This document shows, piece after piece, positions 41,477-51,642 of a stretch of DNA of 64,000 nucleotides (within the stretch, counting starts at the first letter, position 1; every line of letters begins with the position of its first letter). The translations under genes were made by a program, and so were the position numbers. Source of the DNA: Myxococcus terminator_A (lineage in GTDB: Bacteria > Myxococcota > Myxococcia > Myxococcales > Myxococcaceae); assembly GCA_049194865.1 (NCBI GenBank), contig JBLZWL010000075.1, positions 62,001 through 126,000 on the forward strand. Reading direction: 5' to 3'. Below the pieces are notes generated by a model, which was not told the DNA's origin, made no database searches, and worked only from the letters and a program-made list of their open reading frames with translations.

Positions 41477-43123
41477 TCAGGCGCGCAGCGGCAGGGTGAA
41501 GGCGAGCTGGAAGCGGGTGCCGGCGTGCTCGGGCCGGACGGTGGCGGTGACGTGGACGCCGTGGCCGTTGCCGGTGGAGATGACCTCGCCCTTGAGCTGG
41601 CCGTCCTCGGTGGCGCCCCGGAAGAGGAAGACCTCCGCGGCCTGCGAGAAGATGGAGGAGACCTCCGCGCTGCCCGAGCCGGGCGGCAGCTGGTCCCTCA
41701 CCCAGGTCGCGAAGCGGACGATGCGGCCGGTGAGCACCTGGGCCGGCAGCGGCACCGCGTAGCCGCCGCCGTACACCGTGGGCGCCCCCGCCAGCAGCAC
41801 CGCGTCCGCGTTGCGCCCGCTGCCCAGGCCCAGCACGCCCTTCTCCTCCAGCTTCGCCTGCGCGCGGATGGGCAGGAAGACCTCGGTGGGGATGGACAGG
41901 CCCTTCTCGCGACCGGAGGGAATCTCCCACGTCGTCGGGGCGCGCACGCCTCCGGCCTGGCCGAAGATGCGCGCGAAGGCGCTGGTGTCGCGGAAGCTGG
42001 ACGCGAGCATCGCCGCCACCGCGAGCGCGGGGCTGGTGAAGGCCGCGCGCTTCGCCCGGGCCTCGCTGGCCACGACGACGCGGTTGACGACGGCGCACAG
42101 CCACCGCGAGGACTCGTCCTGGCGCAGCTCCGTCCACGACTCGGAGACCTGCTCCCGGCCTTCCTCCAGGCCCAGGGCCAGCTCGTCCGGGGACAGGCCC
42201 AGGAGCGACGGGGCCACGGCGGCGACGATGGGGAGCTGCGCGCTCTCGCCCATCGCGGCCAGGCGCGCCAGCACCGCGACGTCATCGTTCGTGTCCACCA
42301 CGAAGACGGCGTCGGGCCGGTCGAACGGGTCGCTGGAGAGCGCGTCGTCGAGCGCGCCGAGCAGGTCTCCCCGGCTCACGTCGAGCACCTCCACCGCCAT
42401 GCCCGCGGACGTGGGGCACTGGTCCACCAGCCACTTGAGGCCGCGCCACGCGGACTCCAGCCGCGCCACCGGCTCCGCGATGAGCACGTCGTTCGCGCAG
42501 CGCAGCACCGTCTCGTCCAGCAAATCCCTCACGGACTTGCGCGCGGCGGTGGCGGGAGCGGATGTCGAGGAGCCCGAGGCCGGCGCGCGCGGGTTGAGGG
42601 CCTTCACGAACGCATCGACGGCGCGGGACGCGGTGGCGGGCGAGGGGGGCTCGGGCTGGTTGAGCAGCGCCTCCACCAGGGCCGCGTCATCCGACGAGGC
42701 GGGCGCGGGCGTCGGTGTGGGCGGCGGCGGAGGTGCCGCGTCACGCAGGACCGCGGCCACCGCTTCGGGCAGGCGCCCCGGTCCGGTGATGGCCTCCACG
42801 CGCTTCGCCGCCTCCTCGGGCGACAGGGCGGGGGTGAGCTGGTCGCGCAGCGCGTGCAAGTCGCGCAGCGCGGGGATGCGGGTGAGCACGTCGGCGACGC
42901 CGAAGTCGCGCAGGCGCTCGAAGGACAGCTCCAGGGCGCGGGTGTCGTCGGCGCCCAGCCGGTCCGGCACGATGAAGCGCACGTGGCTGGCGGCCTTGGC
43001 GAGCTCGCTGGCGAAGGTGTCGGAGCTCACATGAAAGCGACGGCCCGAGGGTGTGGAGGAGAACGCTCCCGCCACCAACCACCGCACGCGAGCACCCTCG
43101 GCACTGCTTCCGCTCTGACTCAT
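41477..43123 (-). CDS. TssB/TssC-like contractile sheath fusion protein
   Basis: 548 aa from ATG 43123. Residues 10-110 resemble TssB (RWLVAGAFSSTPSGRRFHVSSDTFASELA, LELSFERLRDFGVADVLTRIPALRDLHALRDQL). A Pro/Ala linker (about 130-185) leads to a TssC-like part (VRDLLDETVLRCANDVLIAEPVARLESAWRGLKWLVDQC, RGDLLGALDDA, VFVVDTNDDVAVLARLAAMGE, RPDAV region). In standard type VI systems these are two proteins that form the contractile sheath; here they are fused and both diverged. No other T6SS gene is in the window, so it may serve a separate secretion device or a regulatory role. The 3' part was duplicated into a pseudogene at 38271. Confidence 0.75.
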   Translation of the reverse strand: MSQSGSSAEGARVRWLVAGAFSSTPSGRRFHVSSDTFASELAKAASHVRFIVPDRLGADDTRALELSFERLRDFGVADVLTRIPALRDLHALRDQLTPALSPEEAAKRVEAITGPGRLPEAVAAVLRDAAPPPPPTPTPAPASSDDAALVEALLNQPEPPSPATASRAVDAFVKALNPRAPASGSSTSAPATAARKSVRDLLDETVLRCANDVLIAEPVARLESAWRGLKWLVDQCPTSAGMAVEVLDVSRGDLLGALDDALSSDPFDRPDAVFVVDTNDDVAVLARLAAMGESAQLPIVAAVAPSLLGLSPDELALGLEEGREQVSESWTELRQDESSRWLCAVVNRVVVASEARAKRAAFTSPALAVAAMLASSFRDTSAFARIFGQAGGVRAPTTWEIPSGREKGLSIPTEVFLPIRAQAKLEEKGVLGLGSGRNADAVLLAGAPTVYGGGYAVPLPAQVLTGRIVRFATWVRDQLPPGSGSAEVSSIFSQAAEVFLFRGATEDGQLKGEVISTGNGHGVHVTATVRPEHAGTRFQLAFTLPLRA

Positions 43124-43309
43124 GCACCGCCCCATCCGTGAGTAAGGCGCCGCACATTAACGCGAGGGAGGTGTTCTCCGCGAAGGCATGTCAGGGCATG
43201 GCATTTCGCCAGGGCTACAGGGCTGGGTCCCGGAGCCCGGCTGCGGGGTTTCCCTCACACGCCCGAACCCCTTGCATCACTCCCACCCACGCGTCAGCCT
43301 CCACCCGCC

Positions 43310-43720
43310 ATGTCCATCCGCAAGGACTACATCGAGCGCCTCGTCGAGCAGTTCGCCGCCGCCCTGGCCCGCCTCCTCAAGACCCGCCAGGAGCAGCGCT
43401 TCGCCGAGGCGGCCGGGCTCATCCGCTCCACCGCGCTGGACACGCTGGGCATGGAGTACGACGCCCTGCTGATGGTGGACGCGGCCTCTACCTCCCGGAT
43501 GCTCGGAGACCCCCTGCGGGTGAAGCTCCTGGCCCGGCTCGTGGCCGAGGATGGAGAGCTGCGCCAGGACCAGGGCGACACGGCGACCGCCACCGCGCGC
43601 TTCCACTATGCGCTCGCGCTGTATGCCGAAGCCCGCGCCCTGGGCCGTCCCCACGACGACGAGGACACCGCCGTCCTCACCCGCCTGCGCGCCTGGCTGG
43701 GCCCCGCCGCCCGCGCTTGA
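43310..43720 (+). CDS. Small helical hypothetical protein
   Basis: 136 aa, divergent from the sheath gene with 186 bp between. All-helical and soluble: IRKDYIERLVEQFAAALARLLKTRQEQRFAEAAGLI, LGMEYDALLMVDAASTSRMLGDPLRVKLLARLVAEDGEL, then a TPR-like hairpin (DQGDTATATARFHYALALYAEARALG). The start resembles the bacterial DUF6483 group of small helical proteins, but I cannot be sure. No signal peptide. Function unknown. Confidence 0.68.
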   Translation: MSIRKDYIERLVEQFAAALARLLKTRQEQRFAEAAGLIRSTALDTLGMEYDALLMVDAASTSRMLGDPLRVKLLARLVAEDGELRQDQGDTATATARFHYALALYAEARALGRPHDDEDTAVLTRLRAWLGPAARA

Positions 43721-43958
43721 AAGATTGCACTCCCACCTGAGTCCACTCACACCCCTGGCAATCCATGACGCGTCGCGGCCTCCATGACGCCATGCATTGA
43801 AGTCAGGTGAAGCCTCGCGAGGGCGGGTCCTGTTTCCGACAGGGAAGGGCTCGGGTGCCGGACACTCGGCTGCCTCGCTGACAGGCTTTCTGGGGGGTGG
43901 GTTGCCGATCTGTCTGCATTCCCGGATACGATGAGGTGCACGTCCTCACCCGAATTTT

Positions 43959-45455
43959 ATGGGGGTGCGCTTGTCGTTCGTTGAGCTTCCCGAGAGCGTC
44001 GTTCCGTGTCGAAACCTGGTGGGGGGCGAGTGGCTGGTGCCCCAAGGCGCGCAACTGCTGGACGTACGCAGTCCGTACACCGGCACCGTCATTGGCCGAG
44101 TTCCACTCACCTCCGCCGCGGGTGTAGCCCAGGTGGTGGAGGCCGCGCGGGCCGCGGCTCCTCAGTGGGCCGCCACCTCGCTGCGCGAGCGCACCCAGCT
44201 GCTCTTCCGCTTCCGACACCTGCTGGAGCAGAACCTCTCGCGGCTGGCGAACCTGGCGGCGAGCGAGGCGGGCAAGACGGTGGCGGAGGCGCGCGCCGGA
44301 CTGCTCAAGGGCATCGAGGTGTGCGAGTTCGCGCTGTCCTTGCAGAACCTGGACAGCGGCGCGCACATGGAGGTCAGCCGGGGCGTCACGTGTGAGCTGC
44401 GCCGCGAGCCGTTGGGCGTCGTCGCGGGAGTCACGCCCTTCAACTTCCCGGCGATGGTGCCCATGTGGATGTTCCCCATCGCGGTGACGCTGGGCAACGT
44501 CTTCGTCCTCAAGCCGTCGGAGAAGGTCCCCCTCACCGCGTGCGCGCTCGGCGCGCTGATGCTCGAGGCGGGCTATCCGCCCGGCGTCTTCTCCATCGTT
44601 CACGGCGGCAAGGAGGCCGTGGACGCGCTGGTGGAGCACCCGGACGTGAAGGCGCTGGCCTTCGTCGGCTCGTCCGCGGTGGCGCGGCACCTCTATGTGG
44701 AGGGCAGCAAGCGCGGCAAGCGCGTGCTCGCGCTGGGTGGCGCCAAGAACCACCTCATCGTCGCGCCGGACGCGGACCCCGAGCTGACGGCGCAGGCCGT
44801 GGTGGACTCGTTCACCGGCTGCGCGGGGCAGCGCTGCATGGCCGGCAGCGTGGTGCTCGCGGTGGGCAACGTGGAGTCGCTGCTGGCGGACATCATCCGC
44901 CGCGCGGGCAGCATCGAGGTGGGCCCGGGTATGGGCGCCATCATCGACAAGGGCGCGGTGGAGCGGCTGGAGACGGCCATCGGCAAGGCCGAGTCGGAGG
45001 GCGCCAGGCTGGTGCTCGACGGGCGCGGCCGTCGTCCCAAGGACGACGCGTGGGCCGGGGGCCATTGGTTGGGCCCGTCCATCCTGGACCACGTGCGACC
45101 GGACATGGAGGCCGCGCGGCGCGAGCTGTTCGGCCCGGTGCTGTCCATCATCCGCGTGCCCACGCTGTCCGCGGCGCTCGCGGTGGAGAACGCGTCGTCC
45201 TATGGCAACGCGGCGTCCATCTTCACCACCAGCGGCGCGGTGGCGCAGACGGTGGTGGAGGGCGTGCGCGCGGGCATGGTGGGCGTCAACGTGGGCGTCC
45301 CCGTTCCGCGTGAGCCCTTCTCCTTTGGCGGCACCGGCGAGTCGCGCTTCGGCCACGGGGATATCACCGGGCCGTCCGGCCTCGACTTCTGGACGCAGCT
45401 CAAGAAGGTCACCCGCAAGTGGTCGGCGCGCACCGACGGCTCCTGGATGAGCTGA
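43959..45455 (+). CDS. mmsA: CoA-acylating (methyl)malonate-semialdehyde dehydrogenase
   Basis: 498 aa. ALDH-superfamily enzyme of the MmsA branch: VTPFNFPAMVPMWMFPIA (159-176), Cys293 in GCAGQRCMAGS, and GGAKNH (260-265) where ordinary ALDHs have E-L-G-G-K. Loss of that glutamate base is the hallmark of the CoA-acylating enzymes, which make acyl-CoA, CO2 and NADH from malonate or methylmalonate semialdehyde. No ribosome binding site precedes the ATG at 43959, so the start may be GTG 43965 or the message may have an unusual leader. It heads the uracil operon, so its likely substrate is malonate semialdehyde from pyrimidine breakdown, yielding acetyl-CoA. Valine breakdown is the alternative use. 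Confidence 0.88.
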   Translation: MGVRLSFVELPESVVPCRNLVGGEWLVPQGAQLLDVRSPYTGTVIGRVPLTSAAGVAQVVEAARAAAPQWAATSLRERTQLLFRFRHLLEQNLSRLANLAASEAGKTVAEARAGLLKGIEVCEFALSLQNLDSGAHMEVSRGVTCELRREPLGVVAGVTPFNFPAMVPMWMFPIAVTLGNVFVLKPSEKVPLTACALGALMLEAGYPPGVFSIVHGGKEAVDALVEHPDVKALAFVGSSAVARHLYVEGSKRGKRVLALGGAKNHLIVAPDADPELTAQAVVDSFTGCAGQRCMAGSVVLAVGNVESLLADIIRRAGSIEVGPGMGAIIDKGAVERLETAIGKAESEGARLVLDGRGRRPKDDAWAGGHWLGPSILDHVRPDMEAARRELFGPVLSIIRVPTLSAALAVENASSYGNAASIFTTSGAVAQTVVEGVRAGMVGVNVGVPVPREPFSFGGTGESRFGHGDITGPSGLDFWTQLKKVTRKWSARTDGSWMS

Positions 45456-45517
45456 GTCGCGCCCTCAAGTCCACTTCGCCCGAGCTCCAAAAACGCGCCC
45501 GCAAGGAGGGCGCTCCC

Positions 45518-46757
<1,240 letters not shown>

Positions 46758-46765
<8 letters not shown>

Positions 46766-47969
46766 GCAGCCGCTGGCGAGGGCGGACGTGTCCCCGGCGG
46801 TGGCGTGGCTGCGCACGCCGGCCGCCATCCGCGAGCGCTGCCATCAGCTCCTGGATTTAGGACTGGCCGGCAAGCTGGCGCACTTCCGGGTGGAGCCCTC
46901 GCGGCTGCCCATCGTCGTGGACACGGTGCTGAGCGTGACGCGCGAGGCGTACCCCACGCTGGACATCCCGGTGCACAGCCGCTGGCGCCACTTCGACGCG
47001 GGCGGCGTGCAGCGCGTGGCGGAGCTGGAGGCGCGCCTGAAGGACGCCACGCCGCAGGAGCGCGCGAAGGCGAAGCTGGACCTCGCCGTGGTGAGCGTGC
47101 TGCTGGACGCGGGCAGCGGCCCGAAGTGGAGCTACCGCGAGCAGGGCGGCGCGGTATGGGCGCGCTCGGAGGGGCTGGCCGTGGCCAGCTTCCGCATGTT
47201 CATGGACGGCGTCTTCTCCTCGGACCCGGACCGGCCGCTGCGCGCGGACTCCGAGGCGCTGGGGCGCTTGTCGCGTGAGGCGTTGGCTCAAGGGCTCCAG
47301 GTCTCCGACACGAACCCGCTGGATGGGTTGGACGGACGGCTGCACCTGATGCACGGCCTGGCGCGCGTGCTGCCCCGGCCCGGCGCGCTGCACGACATCG
47401 TCGCCGCGCAGGGGCGGAGCGTGAGGGGCTCGGAGCTGCTGGGCGTGGTGCTGGAGAGACTGGGCCCCATCTGGCCGGGCCGCGTCATGGTGGACGCGGT
47501 GAACCTGGGCGACGTGTGGCCGCACTCCGCGCTGGGCCCGGTGGAGAGCGTGGACGCGCTGGTGCCCTTCCACAAGCTGTCGCAGTGGCTGACGTACTCG
47601 CTGGTGGAGCCGCTGGCGGAGGCGGGCATCCGCGTGGTGGAGCTGGACGGCCTCACTGGCCTGCCCGAGTACCGCAACGGCGGCCTCTTCGTGGACCTGG
47701 GCGTGCTGGTGCCCAAGGACCCGCGGCTCACCCAGGAGGCGCTGCACCCGAGCGAGGAGCCCATCGTCGAGTGGCGCGCGCTGACGGTGGCGCTGCTGGA
47801 CCGGGTGGGCGCGCTGGTGCGAGGCCGGCTGGGGATGACCGCGGAGGAGCTGCCGCTGGCGAAGGTGCTGCAAGGCGGGACGTGGACGGCGGGGCGCAAG
47901 GTCGCCGCCGAGCGACGTCCCGGAGGCGTGCCGCCGATTCGTGTCGAGAGCGATGGAACGGTGTTCTGA
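46758..47969 (+). CDS. DUF1688 protein, URC4-type (uracil catabolism)
   Basis: 403 aa from ATG 46758, overlapping the URC1 stop by 8 bp. DUF1688 features: WLRTPAAIRERCHQLLDLGLAGKLAHFRVEPSRL near the N-terminus, IPVHSRWRHFDAGG, LDAGSGPKWSYREQ, GLAVASFRMFMDGVFS and PFHKLSQWLTYSLVEPLAEAG. It contains several conserved His, Trp and Asp/Glu residues consistent with an enzyme. In the yeast URC pathway, URC4 is required together with URC1 but its reaction is not firmly established. Cytosolic, no signal peptide. Its overlap with URC1 and closeness to the uracil phosphoribosyltransferase make the assignment secure at family level. Confidence 0.9.
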
Positions 47970-47994
47970 CAACCGCTGAGAGAGGGAGGACGCA

Positions 47995-48630
47995 ATGGAG
48001 TTCCCCAACTGCACCGTGGTGGACCATCCGCTGGTGAAGCACAAGCTGACGTTGATGCGCCGCGCGGAGACGAGCACCGCCTCCTTCCGGGCGCTGCTCC
48101 AGGAAATCTCCCTGCTGCTGGCGTACGAGGCGCTGCGGGACTTGAAGGTCCGCGACGAGGAAATCCAGACGCCGATGGCGCCCATGAAGGCGCCGGTGCT
48201 GGAGGGCAAGAAGCTGGTGCTGGTGGCCATCATGCGCGCTGGCCAGGGCATCCTCGACGGGATGCTCCAACTGGTGCCCTCCGCGCGCGTGGGCCACATC
48301 GGCCTGTATCGGGACCCGGAGACGCTGACGCCGGTGGAGTACTACTACCGGGTGCCGGGACAGCTGGCGGACCGCGACGTGGTGGTGTGTGACCCGATGC
48401 TCGCCACGGGCAACTCCGCGGTGGCGGCGCTCCAGCGGGTGAAGAAGAGCAAGCCCGGCTCGCTGCGCTTCGTCTGTCTGTTGGCGTGTCCGGAGGGCCT
48501 GGCCAACCTGCGCGAGCACCACCCGGACGTGCACGTGTACACGGGCGCGGTGGACGAGCGCCTCAATGAGCACGGCTACATCCTCCCGGGCCTGGGCGAC
48601 GCGGGAGACCGGCTCTTCGGCACCAAGTAG
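47995..48630 (+). CDS. upp: Uracil phosphoribosyltransferase (URC6 role)
   Basis: 211 aa. Makes UMP from uracil and PRPP. Visible motifs: IMRAGQGILDGMLQLVPSARVGHIGLYRD (79-107), the PRPP loop VVVCDPMLATGNSAVAAL (129-146) and the uracil-binding C-terminus EHGYILPGLGDAGDRLFGTK. In uracil catabolism of the URC type, this enzyme (URC6) supplies the nucleotide on which URC1 acts, so here it may be catabolic rather than purely salvage. It is 25 bp after the DUF1688 gene with a GAGGGAGGA ribosome binding site. Length and motifs are standard for Upp. Confidence 0.93.
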   Translation: MEFPNCTVVDHPLVKHKLTLMRRAETSTASFRALLQEISLLLAYEALRDLKVRDEEIQTPMAPMKAPVLEGKKLVLVAIMRAGQGILDGMLQLVPSARVGHIGLYRDPETLTPVEYYYRVPGQLADRDVVVCDPMLATGNSAVAALQRVKKSKPGSLRFVCLLACPEGLANLREHHPDVHVYTGAVDERLNEHGYILPGLGDAGDRLFGTK

Positions 48631-48734
48631 CGCGCCCGGTAATTGCCTCCGTCAACGATGTTTTGGCGGCCCCGCTGGCGCGCGACAGGATGCGCGCTGG
48701 CAGGGGCCAGCACGTCGAGACGGAGGTACGCGGG

Positions 48735-49274
48735 ATGCGAGCGAGGATTTTCTGGCCCCCGAATGGGGCCGCATGGCTTGGATGGCTGCTGTTGGCGGGA
48801 GTGGGTGGCGCGCTGGCTGCCCACGCGGAGAGCGACCCGTGCGACTGCGTCACCGACCATCAGAGCGTGGTGTCTGAGATGCCATGTCTTGTCATCTCCG
48901 CCTATTCGAACTGTGGCGCGAGCACGGTGCGCAATGCCTGTGACGCACCCGTGACGCTGATGCGCTGGCCGCTCGTCGATTGCGCGGAGGGGCTGTGTGA
49001 TTTGGAGCTCCAGCCGAACGAGCAGGCCTCCTTTCACTTCGTGGGCGGACGCGGACAGTCCTTGTCCATGAAGTGGGGCGTGGAGGAGCGCTTCGAGGAG
49101 GAGTCCTTCACCGTCTCCGTCGAGGGTGAGGAGCGCGACCTCGTCGTCTCCGCGAGCGTGTCGTGCGTGACGGGGAAGGAATCCCCGAGCGGCTGCGCGT
49201 CCTCGCCGGGAGGGATGGCGCTCGCGGGCGTGCTGGCGCTCCTGGGCGGCTGGCGTCGTCGCCGCGCCAGCTGA
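48735..49274 (+). CDS. Secreted protein with MYXO-CTERM-like tail
   Basis: 179 aa from ATG 48735 (GGAGG eight bases upstream). N-terminal signal/anchor (GAAWLGWLLLAGVGGALAAHA), a Cys-rich middle (DPCDCVTDHQSV, MPCLVISAYSNCGAST, DCAEGLCDLELQPNEQASFHF) and a C-terminus CASSPGGMALAGVLALLGGWRRRRAS: a cysteine, a hydrophobic helix and an Arg cluster, as in the MYXO-CTERM sorting signal. Such proteins are thought to be processed at the cysteine and moved to the outer surface. The middle domain is not recognised. It follows the uracil operon by 104 bp and has its own start signals. Confidence 0.78.
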   Translation: MRARIFWPPNGAAWLGWLLLAGVGGALAAHAESDPCDCVTDHQSVVSEMPCLVISAYSNCGASTVRNACDAPVTLMRWPLVDCAEGLCDLELQPNEQASFHFVGGRGQSLSMKWGVEERFEEESFTVSVEGEERDLVVSASVSCVTGKESPSGCASSPGGMALAGVLALLGGWRRRRAS

Positions 49275-49416
49275 CCGTCGCCCGAAGGACACGGGTCGCG
49301 GCGGATGGAACTGTGTGGATTTGAACCGGAAATTCTAGAATAGTCATCGAACTCTCCGTGGGGGAGCGAGGGGCCCATGTCGGGCTCCCTCTCTTCTCGG
49401 AGGGGATGGAAACTGC

Positions 49417-50010
49417 ATGAAGCGCGGTGGAAGTGGCCCTGTGTGGGCGGTGTTGTCGTGTCTGTTGTTGGGGGCTTGTGGTGTGGAGTCCCTGGAGGAT
49501 GCGTCGAGCGGGGATGAGGCGGCGCTGCCTCTCAGGAGCTCCGAGGCCTCGCTGACGTGGGACCCGTATGCGGACGCGGTGGCGTCTGGCACCACGGTGA
49601 CGGTGCTCAACGCGAGCGCGGCGCTGGGCGCGCCGGACGGGCACGCGGCGACGCTGTTGAGCCTGCTCAACACGGCGCTGGTGTTGGATTTGGGCGCGGG
49701 TGAGGAGGGCACGGGTGACTTGCGTGTCCACTACCAGGGCCTGTCGCTGGCGCTCCTGGAGGGAGACGGCCCCGAGAACATCTTCTGGGCCTCGGACAGG
49801 ACCCCTCCGAGCGGTACCTATGACATCTGCCTGATAGCGAGCAGCTTCGCGCCCGACATCTCTCCAGCGGACCCGGTGAGCTACACCATCAAGGTGCGCG
49901 TACCCGGTCAGCCGGACCAGGACTTCTCCGGCGCATACACCTCGGATGTGATTACGATGGAGTGTACTCCTGAAGAGGCCAGCTACGTCGGGTCCATCAC
50001 CTACCCTTGA
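49417..50010 (+). CDS. Short lipoprotein: family member with in-frame internal deletion
   Basis: 197 aa, ATG 49417, lipobox LGAC. The first 113 residues match the discoidin-like domain of the large lipoproteins (DPYADAVASGTT, AALGAPDGHAATLLSLLNTALVLDLGAGEEGTGDLRVHYQGL), then sequence jumps straight into the DUF2135-like C-terminal domain of the next gene (GDGPENIFWASDRTPPSGTYDICL ... SYVGSITYP). Compared with the 50347 gene, the second half of the first domain, the Cys-rich and EGF parts and the start of the last domain are missing, yet the frame is kept. It is either a decayed paralog or a working short form; both remaining domains are incomplete, which favours decay. Confidence 0.75.
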   Translation: MKRGGSGPVWAVLSCLLLGACGVESLEDASSGDEAALPLRSSEASLTWDPYADAVASGTTVTVLNASAALGAPDGHAATLLSLLNTALVLDLGAGEEGTGDLRVHYQGLSLALLEGDGPENIFWASDRTPPSGTYDICLIASSFAPDISPADPVSYTIKVRVPGQPDQDFSGAYTSDVITMECTPEEASYVGSITYP

Positions 50011-50346
50011 GACACGAGAAGTGACGGACACCGGCCCGCGAGGGGAGGTCGCCCCGCGGGCCGGTGGTGGTTGGACGGGGCTTCCCGGCTCGCGGGTCTG
50101 GCGGACGTCCGGGTGGAAAGGCTCGCATGTATCGAGTCTGACGTTGGCTCCAGCGCGGTGTCGACTGGCGCGCGCTGCCACGACACACGACGCATGCGTT
50201 GTCGGCTGGGATACGGGCAGGTCCGTGGAGAAGGGCGCCCCGCTCGCCGGAATGAATTCTTCATGCGTTTCATGCCGCGACGGCGGGCCCTCGGTGATGT
50301 TTCACCCGAGGGCCTCGTCCGTTCAGTCGAGCGAATGGAGCGAAAC
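50011..50346. other. Intergenic region with terminator
   Basis: 336 bp without a supported gene. A strong terminator hairpin lies at 50029-50066. The last 20 bases carry the ribosome binding site (GGAG at 50337-50340) of the next lipoprotein gene. No other structure was recognised. Confidence 0.5.
50029..50066 (+). terminator. Strong hairpin after short lipoprotein gene
   Basis: CACCGGCCCGCG (50029-50040) and CGCGGGCCGGTG (50055-50066) form a perfect 12-bp stem. A near copy follows the next lipoprotein gene at 51675-51714, another sign of segment duplication. Confidence 0.7.
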
Positions 50347-51642
50347 ATGAAGGCCAGTCAGGGTGTCTGGGTGTCGCGCGGGTTGAGCGCGGCCCTGGTG
50401 TTCGTCGCTGTCGGTGCTTTCAGTGCGTGCGGCGTCGGTCCCGAGGATGAAGCGCTCCTCGAGGCCACGCCTTCGAGCGAGGTCTCCGCGTTGGCGTGGG
50501 ACCCGTATGCGGACGCGGTGGCGTCTGGCACCACGGCCGCGGTGCTCAACCCGGGCAGGGCGCTGGGCGCACCGGACGGGCAGGTGGCGACGGTGCTGGG
50601 CCTGCTCAACTCGGCGCTGGTGCTGGACCTGGGGCAGGGCGAGGAGGGCACCGGCGACCTGCGCGTCTATTACCGCGGGCTGAACGTGGCGCTGGTGGCG
50701 CAGGTGGACTTCGTGAAGGCGGATGGGAGGACGACCATCAGCTCCGGCCCGCTGCGGCTGGTGGAGCTGGGCCTGGGAACCCACGTGGCGGTGGTGAGGT
50801 ACTCGGGCAACGAGCCCTACCGCTACGTGCGCCTGCGGGGCGCGCTGCTCGCGCTCTACCTGGTGGATGCGGTGGAGACGTCCATCCGGCCCTTCTGTGG
50901 TGACGGCGTGCCAGGCGGGGACGAGGCCTGTGACGATGACAACCAGCTCTCCGGGGACGGCTGTAGCAGCGTCTGCCAGGTGGAGCCCGGCTACACCTGC
51001 ACGGGAGCGCCGAGCGTCTGCACGGACATCGACGAGTGCGCCCTGGGTACTGACACGTGCGCGCCAGAAGAGGTGTGTGTCAACACGCCGGGAGGCTTCG
51101 AGTGCGAGGAGTCCACCTGCGCTCCGCCGCGCATCGTCTGCGGCGAGGCCTGCGTCGACCCGAACACCGACAACAACCACTGCGGCGCCTGTGGCTATGT
51201 CTGCGGCGCGGGAAAGGCCTGCTCGTCGGGCGTGTGCCTGGGAACGGGCAACCTCCAGTTCACCGCGACCTGGAGCCGCAACGGTGACGCGGACCTCTTC
51301 GTGTTTACGCCCACGGGCAAGCGCATCTTCTACAACAACAGGGGGCCCAACGAAGGGACGGGCTTCGGCGCGCTGGACGTGGATGACCTGACAGGTGATG
51401 GGCCGGAGAACATCTTCTGGGCTCCGGACCGGACGCCGCCCGCGGGCACCTACAACATCTGCCTCCGGGTGGGCGCCTTCAACCCTCCTCCGAGCCCCGG
51501 AGCCCCCGTGAACTACAACGTCCGCGTGCGGCGACCTGGCCAGCCGGACCTCGACTTCACCGGCGTGGTCACCCAGAACAGGTCCGTCCAGCTGTGCCTG
51601 CCCAGCGAGCCCGCCTTCGTCGGGTCCGTCGTCTATCCTTGA
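50347..51642 (+). CDS. Modular lipoprotein: discoidin-like, EGF-like and DUF2135-like domains
   Basis: 431 aa from ATG 50347 (GGAG six bases upstream). Lipobox FSAC. Module order: discoidin-like domain shared with the large lipoproteins (DPYADAVASGTTAAVLNPG, ALGAPDGQVATVLGLLNS, YRYVRLRGALLALYLVDAVETSIRPF), one CGDG...CDDDNQLSGDGCSSVC motif, a calcium-binding EGF-like domain (DIDECALGTDTCAPEEVCVNTPGGFEC), a second Cys cluster (CGEACVDPNTDNNHCGACGYVC) and a C-terminal DUF2135-like domain (GDADLFVFTPTGKRIFYNN, DGPENIFWAPDRTPPAGTYNICL). Probably a surface-anchored binding protein. The C-terminal half differs completely from that of the 35611/38730 proteins although the N-terminal half is shared. 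Confidence 0.82.
   Translation: MKASQGVWVSRGLSAALVFVAVGAFSACGVGPEDEALLEATPSSEVSALAWDPYADAVASGTTAAVLNPGRALGAPDGQVATVLGLLNSALVLDLGQGEEGTGDLRVYYRGLNVALVAQVDFVKADGRTTISSGPLRLVELGLGTHVAVVRYSGNEPYRYVRLRGALLALYLVDAVETSIRPFCGDGVPGGDEACDDDNQLSGDGCSSVCQVEPGYTCTGAPSVCTDIDECALGTDTCAPEEVCVNTPGGFECEESTCAPPRIVCGEACVDPNTDNNHCGACGYVCGAGKACSSGVCLGTGNLQFTATWSRNGDADLFVFTPTGKRIFYNNRGPNEGTGFGALDVDDLTGDGPENIFWAPDRTPPAGTYNICLRVGAFNPPPSPGAPVNYNVRVRRPGQPDLDFTGVVTQNRSVQLCLPSEPAFVGSVVYP

Larger units (their letters stand above)
38644..42190. repeat. Tandem duplication, right copy
   Basis: Corresponds unit for unit to 35534-38643 and includes the intact 3' part of the sheath gene. The junction between copies falls at 38643/38644, where the fragment stops inside a TCCGG shared with the parent at 42186-42190. 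Confidence 0.85.
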
